DNA of 64,000 nucleotides. Source: Volvariella volvacea V23 (Eukaryota > Basidiomycota > Agaricomycetes > Agaricales > Pluteaceae). The DNA is taken from NCBI GenBank assembly GCA_000349905.1, contig KB722754.1:248001-312000 (forward strand). The letters are read 5' to 3'. A program made the translations under genes and the position numbers. Positions 46,558-56,051 of this stretch are shown here, piece by piece (position 1 is the first letter of the stretch; each line of letters opens with the position of its first letter). Under the pieces are notes generated by a model. The model was not told the DNA's origin. It saw only the letters and a list, made by a program, of their open reading frames with translations, and made no database searches.

Positions 46558-47777
46558 TTATTGATCCCTGACTTCTTCCTCGTTTTGGGGTTGAGCATGC
46601 CCATTCGTTTGCTCCGCAACCTTGGCCTTTGCGCTCGTCATCAAATTTTCCACACCCTTTTTCACTGTATCCAACAATGGCGTAACCGTCTCCCGCACTT
46701 GCTTTCCGATGCGACCAACCTTGTCTTGAATCGGCAGGTCCTTATCCGTGGCCGTCTCCTTCATGTCAGCAATGACCTTGGAGAGGCTGTCGGCCAGGTC
46801 GGTGTAGGTCTTCTGTAATTGGGGAGGGATTGTATGCTGGATCTTATTGGATGCCGATGTCGAGAGAGAGGTGGCTAGTGCTGCCGTGGAAGCTTGGAGA
46901 CGCTGCAGCTCGCAGACCATGGTTTCCGAGAGGGTGTGGATGCGGGACTGAGCGGCGCCATAGGAGGTAGAAGCTAGGGCTGTGATAGATTGGGCAGTCT
47001 CATTGGCGCGTTGACTAGCAAACGATCAGTCTCGCTCTAAGATCTACTACGTAGCCAAGACGTACACAAGAGCAGAGTGTGCTTGAATTTGCTTGATTTG
47101 ATCGTTCGAGTAACCGTAGATGTGGTCCTTGAGCTCCTTCGAGATAGCGAGAGCACGCTGATACTGATACTTGGACTCAGCGGATCCATTGGGAGTGGCG
47201 GGTGCTGAACCGTTCTGGAGCTTGTGGACAGCCACCTCGAAGTAATCAACAATGGGGGAGAATCGCTGGAAACGAAACCACATCGATATCAGAACCAGAT
47301 TGCGCATACATCCAACGGTCTCACCTGATCAATCCCTTGCGCTACATTGTAAGCGGGTGTCTTGACCTTTTCGTCAATGGTCTTGTTGACACTAACCGTC
47401 TTCTCGTGGACGTAATCCGCAGCGGTCCGACGTGTTTGCTTGACGTAGTCCGCTACCTCTTCGGGCTTCGCCTTGAAGGGGTAAGGGTAGCGCTGCTCAA
47501 CAGCATCAACCGCCTTGTTAGCGTAGCCGTCAGCACGAACGAGGAGTGGTGCGAGTCTGATCTGAAGGGGTTCTGTGTACTTGTACGCGGTGTTGTATGC
47601 GGTGGAAGAAAGGCCCTTGGCGGTTGAATACGGCGAGCGGGTATAGGCGTTGGAGGACAGCGCGTCGTTGAGGGTTTCAAGGCTAGAAGAGATCATGGGT
47701 ATGGAGACAACCCGGTGAAGAATGGTCAGCTCTGGGGCCTGTTGCGAGCTGGTCTCTGTCGTCGTCGTTGTCGACAT
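46558..47777 (-). CDS. Perilipin-like lipid-droplet protein
   Basis: Three exons (47777-47325, 47265-47066 and 47014-46558) give 369 residues with consistent phases. The N-terminal part contains PELTILHRVVSIPMISSSLE, SPYSTAKGLSSTAY, RLAPLLVRADGYANKAVDAV and EQRYPYPFKAKPEEV, which is the conserved core of fungal perilipin (Mpl1/Cap20-like) proteins. The rest is amphipathic helix: FSPIVDYFEVAVHKLQNG, QRALAISKELKDHIYGY and long Ala/Thr/Ser-rich helices ending QTNGHAQPQNEEEVRDQ. No membrane segment or signal peptide is seen, as expected for proteins that coat lipid droplets through amphipathic helices and limit triglyceride breakdown. The assignment rests on the core motif; the helical tail by itself would not be diagnostic. 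Confidence 0.75.
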
Positions 47778-49094
47778 GGTGGATGGCTGCGAGGCAGTGA
47801 GAAAGCGAGGATGAAGATAAGGCGTGCTGAAAGCTAAAATACCCTGGCTCGTCGCAGGGTTTGATTTTGCATGTGATTCTTCCTATCCTCTTTTGGACCA
47901 TCACGTGCGACTCCTCCCGACACCGTCCATTCCATTTTTGGGAGGTGCAGGGGCTGACATCAAGGGGCCAAATCGTGCGTCCCGCTGCGCTTTGCTCCTA
48001 ACCTCCACCACGTCCTGACGATTTACGCTCACCAGGGTCTGCTGGAATGGCAGCGCTGCATTTTGCTTTTCTGTGCTGCGGCTCAATGCCGCTGAAAATG
48101 CAGAGCGCCCTTGCATGTGTTTTCGCGCCTCGTGCAACGGGTGCTTTATCTCCTCTCGTCGCTCGAAAGCTGCAGGACGAAAGGAATGTGATTTCGCTTA
48201 GCGGACGCGTAGATAGGCCTCGATCAACAACACCGCCACTTTTGCGCTTATCTAGATGCAATCCCTCACCTTCCGGTTCCGTCGAGACACCACCAAGACT
48301 GGTCGCGATATCACGCCGGCTTTCAAATCAATTTTGCTGATATCGTCACCGCACCGCCTGAGATCATGATTCTTGCAGGCATGCCCTTGCCCATACCTGT
48401 CTGATACAGGTGATAACCCGTCCTGAGTTTGAGAAGTAGCAAATGATATCAATACGAATTACCTATCGGTCTCACCTGATATACATTCCGGGAAGCGGCG
48501 TATTCGACCGTAATCATGAACAAGCGGGAGCTCCAAGGAACTCCCACTTATTGTCTCCCGATTGCAGGCCATGCAGTCACCTATGATAAAAGACAAAACG
48601 CGTGCGTATTGCGTGCCCGATCTAACTACCATTTGCTAGTAGAACTGAAGTTTTGTGGATCCTTATTGGCTGGCTGACATACCAAAGCGGATTTACGTAT
48701 TGATAGGGGTGGGGCTTTTCATAGTCTATCTCCATTCGTCAATATTATTGAGATAATGAATTCATTTACTCCTGAAACACGCCCTAATGAATGGAGGGAT
48801 GGGTAATGATCATGAGCCGCACGCATTTCCCACCGCAGTCAAAGCCTAATTGGTAGCACTTGCTAAATGCAGCTCAAGAATCGTATCTCCTCTTATTGGG
48901 AGTACGCACGTTCAAATGTGCCACAACACCTGTGGCGTCGAATTTGTAGATATGATGCGAAATCCTGTCACTAGGGAAGTGTCCTGGTGTGAAGCAACAA
49001 ATATATTCAGCGAACGTGGGTGTCCTCTCACACAATGATGGTGGCGTAAGAGAATCAACATTTTACGCTTGCAACTCCCACTCCACCGCATTAC
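47778..49094. other. Intergenic, no gene seen
   Basis: The first part is the promoter of the perilipin-like gene. I see no convincing gene in the remaining 1.2 kb. Confidence 0.45.
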
Positions 49095-49433
49095 TCAAGT
49101 ACAAACCGTACCATAGGAGCTAATATCGTCATTATAGTTCGTGTGTGCCAAATCCGGATCGGACCTATTCCCGCTGAACCTATCGAACAATAATACATCG
49201 GTGCAATCGATTCCTTTGTACAGCTCCAACGTGCACCCTCCGTCGTTGTACCAGTGGAAGGAGGATATCGCGTTGTTCAGGGCACCGACGTTGTGGCAGG
49301 CGAATCCGGGATTACCGGGACCGGATGCTGTTACGCTAGTGCCGGCGTAGTTGCGGTCGTGGTAGCCTGTGAAGCGCCAGGCGTGGGCGGAGAGGGTAAC
49401 GAAGGGGAGTGACAGGAGGAGGCTGGATTTCAT
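49095..49433 (-). CDS. Small secreted cysteine-containing protein
   Basis: A 112-residue product starts at ATG 49433 with a signal peptide (MKSSLLLSLPFVTLSAHA). The mature part, WRFTGYHDRNYAGTSVTASG and onward, has four cysteines (FACHNV, GGCTLEL, GIDCTD, GTVCT), enough for two disulphides, and a Gly-Tyr-Asp pattern that recalls beta/gamma-crystallin-like folds. Such small secreted proteins are common in agarics, with unproven roles in substrate colonisation or interaction. A putative leader intron at 49434-49495 (donor GTATGA) ends exactly at the start codon, which supports this start over the upstream in-frame ATG codons. A TATA box is found upstream. The function is unknown. Confidence 0.75.
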   Translation of the reverse strand: MKSSLLLSLPFVTLSAHAWRFTGYHDRNYAGTSVTASGPGNPGFACHNVGALNNAISSFHWYNDGGCTLELYKGIDCTDVLLFDRFSGNRSDPDLAHTNYNDDISSYGTVCT

Positions 49434-49660
49434 CTGGAAGAGAGGGGTGAAATGAACTGGGTGAGCTTGAGGCGCATGAATTTGAATAATCATACCTTGG
49501 CGACAGCATAAGCTAAGGCTGAAGAATGGAAGTGGTATGAAGAGCTGGACAACGATGGGAACAACTGAGAATTGCTTCGTTTCTAGTACGGGTACCGCAG
49601 GATGGCCTACCTGCTCAGCTAGATGAAGACACCTCAACGAACCTCACCTCTCCCTACCAC

Positions 49661-49672
49661 TCGTTTTATACC
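49661..49672 (-). promoter_or_regulatory. TATA box of the small secreted protein gene
   Basis: On the minus strand the sequence is GGTATAAAACGA, about 165 bases upstream of the proposed leader intron. It is a strong match to the TATA consensus in the right orientation. Confidence 0.55.
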
Positions 49673-50158
49673 GCCACTAGTGAGTGAACTTGAAGCCATA
49701 CATCCAATCATCAATCGCGAACGCTACTGCATGCCTGCACGGCACAGCTCTGAGCCATTCTCATGCAACAGCGGAGCTAGAATCCTGGTACGCATCTGCC
49801 GTCACAAGGTCTCTAGGTCATTGGACCCCCCGCACTCAGAGCGCGTCTCATCCACTCGAATGTACGCGGAGCACGAGAAGCGCATTCTCGACTTCTTTCC
49901 TTCCCTCCTTAGCCGGCGGTTCGGTTCGATGCAGATCCCTGTTCTAAGAATACAATCGTCCGACAGAGACCACGGCAGTGGATCGAGCTGTTTGGACGCA
50001 TCTTAGCCCCGTATGCAGGTACAAGACCTAGGTGTTAAAAATACGCATCGCAGAGGAAGCTCGAAGATATCCCGATTGTGTGGTTGCTGTATGGCTGGCC
50101 ACCTCAGTGTAATGCACCACAGGTATGAGTCTGCTCGAAGCGTGGTGATGATATTACG
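49673..50158. other. Intergenic, no gene seen
   Basis: No recognisable coding sequence is present between the secreted protein gene and the 3' end of the decayed NACHT gene. Confidence 0.45.
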
Positions 50159-52730
50159 TTAGGCTACATAGGTTACATGCTGTGGTATGCGCCTACTGGT
50201 ATAGTATCTGCTCAAGACGAGTAACGGCAAGATTAATCCCGCCCCGCCGATATATGGCAAAAACGACTGAAGGTATTCTAGAATTGCTGACCACAAGGAA
50301 TGGTATAGGTCATTCTCCTTGTCTGGCTCCTCCCCATTCGTTGGCGTTGGATTAGGCTCCGAATCTCCGGTTGCTGGCTCCAGGTAGCTAGCAAACAGCT
50401 CATCACATTTGCATTGTATAGGAGGGTATTTGGCCATTTCTTCGTCTATCATCGAGTTCATTTGAGCGACTGTTGGTGGGTCAAAAAGTTTAATGAGTTC
50501 GGGGTGTTGCCAATACTCGACGAGAGTTGCTGGAGCGAAGTCACCAAAGTGCTATCATACCGGCATGTTGTAAGGACCACGTTATGTAATTACAAAGTGA
50601 AGACCCACCTCAAGGACTTGGGAACATTGTGTGTGAGTAATGAGGGGTGGGAATACATGTCTTATAACTTCTTTTAGCACCACCAATATTCTCCGATCAG
50701 TCTTTAATTCCGGTTGTAAAAGACGAACAGTTCTCCACCAGTCCCAGATCGTTTGACTGTCATCAAGGACAATAAGAATGTGAGCAAAGCAGAAGTAACA
50801 GATGAGACTCACGGTGTCACCAAACATGTCACGAGAAGGATACACAGGATATCCACAGGAGTAAAGATTGAATCTATGATTACAATCCCAATAGGTGGTA
50901 GTATTTTACTGTAGTTCTTCGATCTATAGCTCAATGGATGAAGGGGCGCTCGGAATATGTTGTGCGTGAACCGGACAATGCTCTGGGTCGATATATACTG
51001 GCGCTCTTTCCAGGTACTTGTAATCAAGTTCCCTACCTTGCAATTATGAAATGCACTGGGAAGGGGAAACCCATCGCCATCACGGATAGACCCCACAAAA
51101 GCCTCTTCGACCATAAAACGGGGGGCATTATCTTTGAGCCGCCACTCCAAGTCGATGAGTTTCCACGTCTCACAGGAAGAGGGAGCGCATAAGAATATTA
51201 CTAGTTCTGTGGGTGATAGCAGCCCGGATTGAAGTTCACGGCCCCAATTACGGAGCCAGTGCTTCCCATAATTTCCCTTACGGCCTGAAGGTGGAAAAAG
51301 ATCGCGAGGGAAGTTGCGATCCTGTGGCCATCGTTATTAGATAATGAATAAAGGGTACACACCATTTCCTTCTTAGGTACTCAGGTCGTCAGCCCTTTCC
51401 TGATCCTCTTATACTTATTGCTTGTCTTATCCTCATGAAATTCCACGAAAAGGAGGCTCTCTCTGAGCCAACGCCTAGCATTCAGCTGGGAAAGGGCATC
51501 TCGAAGATCTGATGTGAACAGGATGTTCTTTATAGGAACAGAATCGTGAACATTGAGCCACAATGTGGATCGCCAGTGTTCAAGCCAGCTGCTATACCAC
51601 TTTACCATTTTACTCGCCCATCTAATTGCCTTCGTCAGCACGAAAGTGGCAACCTCTGCATTGAGCACTCAATAAGTACCACTCCTTGAGTCATCGTGAA
51701 GATATTCAGCAAAGGATGTATGATATCTATCTATCTGTGCTGGTGGGAAGTGGTCAATAGCACCTGCAGGAGGCCATTGACGATTGCATATCAATGACCG
51801 ACGACGTTGCCCAAGGTTAGAATGAGGCGCATGTCTTCGCGTGACTCCTTAGTGTTGGAAAGCATAAATGAGGGCAAAAAATGGGTGGGGTGCTGGCTGG
51901 CGAGTAAATTCATCTCCGATTCGATATGTGCCTCGGGCGACTGCAAACCAAGGAGAATCGGCGATGAAGACCGCGTTGGTGAAATATAACGAGGAGGTGA
52001 AGGAGTTGCCTTTGGCTGGAGGATGATTCGCATTCGTCAAGGCCATCGATGACGATCAGCGATCGATGAGTAACGTCGCTGGGTGATATTTGGCAGAGGG
52101 GTTTTATAATTAACGCGTTCCATTGATACTCTATGGCGGAGTCGAGGACGGAGGGATCTTTTGCGATGACGTCCTCGATTACTTTCCCCATCTCTGGCAT
52201 AACGATAGAAATACGATATATGGTGGTTGCGGCGAATGCCTTTAAGGAATTGCGATCGACGCCATTTCTCCAGAAGAAGCCCCCTGCGAGTAGAATGGGA
52301 TCCTCATCCAGCTCTTCACAAACTCGGCGAGCGACAGCAGATTTCCCAGTGCCGACGGAACTTTTGAGCCAGAGGATGTACGACTCTGAGTTGATATCGG
52401 TCGCCCAAGGTTTTATGGATGCGATGATAGATTTCCAGGTCTCCGGATGACATTTCGGCGCATCTGCCCTAGTGTCGCCATTGAACGTGGCTCGGGAGCA
52501 GCTGCGATAGAGGAGTCTGTCTCGAGGTGAAACTGATGAATGACCGACATTAGACAGTGGTTAATAATATGTAACAAGGGCGAACCTTCATGTGGTATGA
52601 AGTAATAATAATTCAAATTGATGTCGCGTGCAGCATTGTTCATGTTGCCAGTGCTGTGCACTGTTGCGTTGGACAGAAAGTGGCTGCTTCCGGTACTGTG
52701 CGGATGAGTAGCAGAGCTGCTTGATCCCAT
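50159..52730 (-). pseudogene. NACHT-type STAND NTPase (copy B), decayed
   Basis: Exon 1 (52730-52586) is exactly as long as in copy A and ends in the shared motif (ATVHSTGNMNNAARDINLN). Exon 2 begins at 52532 and keeps WLKSSVGTGKSAVARRVCEE (Walker A with Ser for the first Gly) and LIVIDGLDEC. The frame then breaks at about 51935, where one base is missing in CSRPEAHI, and again near 51808. About 390 bases are deleted near 51735, joining QWPPAGAI almost directly to YHTSFAEYLHDDSRS. A TGA at 51669-51671 replaces a Cys codon. Later pieces remain (ARRWLRESLLFVEF, DSIFTPVDIL, DEEMAKYPPIQCKC), and the last exon still encodes a hydrophobic tail (YIGGAGLILPLLVLSRYY). It cannot make the full NTPase. 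Confidence 0.85.
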
Positions 52731-53246
52731 CGAAGCTGTGAGATTTCATTGAGTATACCTACACTTATGGAAAAAACCTTTTTGATACGACGGAGCGTAG
52801 ATGTGGGACATTTTGCACGGTTGGAAAGAGCATAGACCCGTTCACTTATGCTGCAGGCTGGGTACTAGATGCGAACGCAGGAAGGAAGTAAGTGGCCGCG
52901 TAGCCACAGAGCCCAAATGGTTTGGATAGTAGTCAGACGTTTCCCAGGAAGGATGCTAATACGCTTGTGAGGGGGGATGAAAATAAGTGCTGCTGAGGAC
53001 CCACAAAGCACAACATGCATCATTTTGATACAAAGATAGACTGATCCTGGGCGACCAGACCTAGCAAAGCGAGCTTCCAGTGGGAGTGCTTATCGTCAAA
53101 GTAGTGTTCACTGCGGCGTAAAGACCAGCTTAAAGTCAAACCCAGTGCTTGTGTGCGTGGGAACATTGCGGCCCGCCGGAATGCGCCAAATTCTTCCGCG
53201 TTTGGCGTCATCAACCGGCCCAAAAAACGCGTCGACTGCAGCAATC
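52731..53246. other. Intergenic between divergent genes
   Basis: No gene is seen. It holds the former promoter of NACHT copy B and the promoter of the MGR3-like gene. An in-frame ATG at 53145 would add a leader to the MGR3-like protein that does not look like a mitochondrial presequence. Confidence 0.45.
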
Positions 53247-55160
53247 ATGAGCAGCGTGTTTCTACGTTCCATACAGCGACTCCCCCCTACTACTTCGGCG
53301 CAACCGCTCTCAAAAAGGTTCCTTCAAACTTCATTCCAGCGCCCGCTTCTCTCCCGGACTCGGTTGTGCGCGCCCAACTCAAGCGCTCGGTTAGCTCGCA
53401 CACCACTCTCTGCAGCATACTCTACAGCGCCAAATCCGGCCGAATCAAAGTCCTCACCTTTCTTCACCGCTCTGCTATGTCTGGGTGTAGGAGCAGTGGC
53501 ATATGGCATGTAAACAAGACTGTTTCTTCATCAGCTGAAATGAGGTGGCTGATTTCATCCATTTTGTGTTTGACTTTTACAGATATGACCTATATGGTAC
53601 ACTTACTATGTGGCCGCCCGAACTGCGACAAGATCTTCGAAGTGGTTTGGCAGCAAAGCACAAGGGGGACTTAGAAACTAGTGCGCGTTACCTTTATAGG
53701 TGGGTCCATCCGTGTCGCTTGCGCGTTCCTTAAGCACCCTCTATCCGCCCTTTTTCCCATCGCTCTATTTCTCTGCTTCATTGTCAGAATAACGACTAAC
53801 GTACTTGAGTTAGAGCATGGCAAAACAGCAAAACCCTACCACTTTCTTCCTTCAAGTCGCAACCCCTTCTCAAAACAACTGGTATTGCTATTTGTCTGGG
53901 TGAAGTCCTGGAGCAAGATAACCAACCTCAAGCTGCCTACGAGGTCTATGCTGAAGCCCTAGACCAGATCCACCAACTCACTCAAGGAAGCGGCGAAACC
54001 GGGATCGTTCTTCATCCTCTAGAGCAAGGAATGACTACATCACAAAGTCAACAAGCTACAACATCAGAGTCGACGCAAGTGAGTCTCAGTGGTGCAGAAG
54101 AACTCCGAGCAATCTCGCTGGCCCATAAACTCGGAGAACTCGCCGTCGAACTGGAAAAGCCCCCAGCTGAACAAGAAAAGTACCTCACCGAAGCCGTAGA
54201 ACGATTACTTAAAAACACAACCATAACTACCACTGTAACTACCACTGCCACGTCTGTTAAAAGTCAGCAACAACAAAATGCACCTTCTACGCCGTCATCT
54301 GGCGCAGTCGGCGAGCAGTATCAGGTTACGGGTCATAACAGGGAGTTTTTGGACCAACCATTAGATGGAGAGGCTCATACAACGATTGTTGAGCTGGGAT
54401 TACCGGAGTGGGCTACCACCGTCGACTTTGCTGCTCCTTTGGCGGCTTTGGCTCGGTTCCATGGAGATCACGATAAACCCGAGCAAGTCTTTTTCATCAT
54501 TTGATCGCGTTTTCGAGATTAACGAGTTATTTCTTCGTTCACTCTTGCATTGGTGGTCCAGGTATGCAATGCCATTGTATCTGCACGCGATCTCAGCCCT
54601 TATCCCACAAGCTCCTCAGCAATCGTCTCCAGCCGACAAATGCCGAGGTAAGTGGTAATCCACACCCTAATGATGTTCACGGACGCTGAGTCTAAGGGGC
54701 GACCGCCCCGGGTCAGGCGCACAAATGATGAACAGCCTCGCAGAGCTAGTTATGCGCTCCGTCACCGCAAGTGACGCCAAGATCTCGCCCCAGCAAGCGG
54801 CAGCTACACTTCATCAAGCCGAAACCTGGATACGCAAGGCCCTGGAGGTGACGTCGTCCGCTAGAAAATCGCTCGGACCCAATCAGATGGAAGGGGACTG
54901 CGAGATTGCGTTGGCTTCGAGTTTGTTCAACGCTGGGTTACTTCGCGAGGTGTGCTTTCATTCGTGTTCTTGAGGAGGATATCTTACTTACGATTTTGAT
55001 TGTTTGTTCGCGACGGCAGCTGAATGGTGACTCGACGGCAGCGAAAAAGTTCTATACCTCGACTATGGAGCAATTTAAGCGACTTAATCTCCAAGAGGGC
55101 GTTGAAGAGATTCAAACTGCTATAAAGCGGCTGGAGGCCAAAACCTCGGGCTCATCCTAG
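53247..55160 (+). CDS. MGR3: MGR3-like mitochondrial TPR protein
   Basis: The start at 53247 gives a basic Ser/Arg-rich presequence (MSSVFLRSIQRLPPTTSAQP) followed by one membrane segment (FFTALLCLGVGAVAYG). Exons include 53247-53509 and one from 53583 reading YDLYGTLTMWPPELRQDLRS and AAKHKGDLETSARYLYR. The later exons read LKTTGIAICLGEVLEQ, AAYEVYAEALDQIHQL, EEQRAISLAHKLGELA-like sequence (EELRAISLAHKLGELAVELE), YAMPLYLHAISALIP, and LNGDSTAAKKFYTSTMEQFK, then stop at 55158-55160. This matches fungal Mgr3, a TPR protein of the inner membrane that helps the i-AAA protease choose substrates. The intron 54483-54561 begins with a consensus GC donor (GCAAGT); only this splice keeps KPEYAMPLYL in frame. 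The family call is from layout and motifs. Confidence 0.65.
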
Positions 55161-56051
55161 GCGCTTCCTGGGCCCGTAGCCTGACCAAAATTTATTCCAT
55201 ACCATATAGATGGAGCAAGACGTTATTATATTTCACGTATCTAGTAATCATGCATTCTAATAATAATATACACTCCACTGACGCCAGTAGCATCCTGCTC
55301 GGGATAATCATGACACTGGAAGTGATCCAAATAATCATACAGGTTATCATTCGGCTACGACACAGGTAACTAAACTGACGCTGCGACAATGCAGATACGA
55401 CTTGGACAAACCACAGGAAACTGACAAAGGTATAGACAAAAGTTAATCTGCATCCTGTCCTTCGTGGAGGGGAAATCAGGAAATGGATAGGAGGTTCTGT
55501 CGTCCGCAGAAAGATAAGACTGATGGTGGTTGTGCGCTGGGCAAAAGGATCTCTCGTGTTTCTTGTATCCTGCTGATATATTATAGTCTGTACATCGTCA
55601 GCCTCGTATTTATGTCCAGTCCGTAACCTGATTCTCCTCCACACCTTAACTTCCTTTTTTACCCACGGATCTCGATGCTCGAACAAATTAACTGGTCCTG
55701 CTCAGTCGGCAATCCGTATCGTTTGACAAGACCACGGAAGCTGGTCGAGGCTCTGCGATAAGCGCCTTTGCTATTTGTCACGAGCTACTGCTAAACGTTG
55801 CAACTTGCACCCTTCATACCCTGTTCACACAACCCTACCATCGCTCGCCTCCGCTGCGCCCACAACTTTGAAAGCTGGGCTCCGCTCTACGTTGTGCGAC
55901 TACGGACTTCCATTTCGTTAACACTATATTGGTGGGAGCAGAGTGTGCTTTACGTAGTCTTCTCAGCTGGTCAGCACGTCAAATTCTCGCTATAGGTTTC
56001 ATTGGAGTCCTTACATACTACATTTCAACCCAATGACTCTATTACAGCTCC
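55161..56051. other. Intergenic, no gene seen
   Basis: No gene is recognised between the MGR3-like gene and NACHT copy C; the right end should carry the NACHT promoter. Confidence 0.45.

Noticed and set aside
48800..48860. A stretch resembling the HAAHG region of the Old Yellow Enzyme gene (GAGCCGCACGCATTTC...CCGCAGTCAAA)
   Set aside because: The match is short and imperfect, needs frameshifts, and nothing else of the gene is found nearby.
53145..53246. An earlier in-frame ATG for the MGR3-like gene
   Set aside because: The extra 34 residues do not look like a presequence, whereas the ATG at 53247 begins a typical mitochondrial leader.
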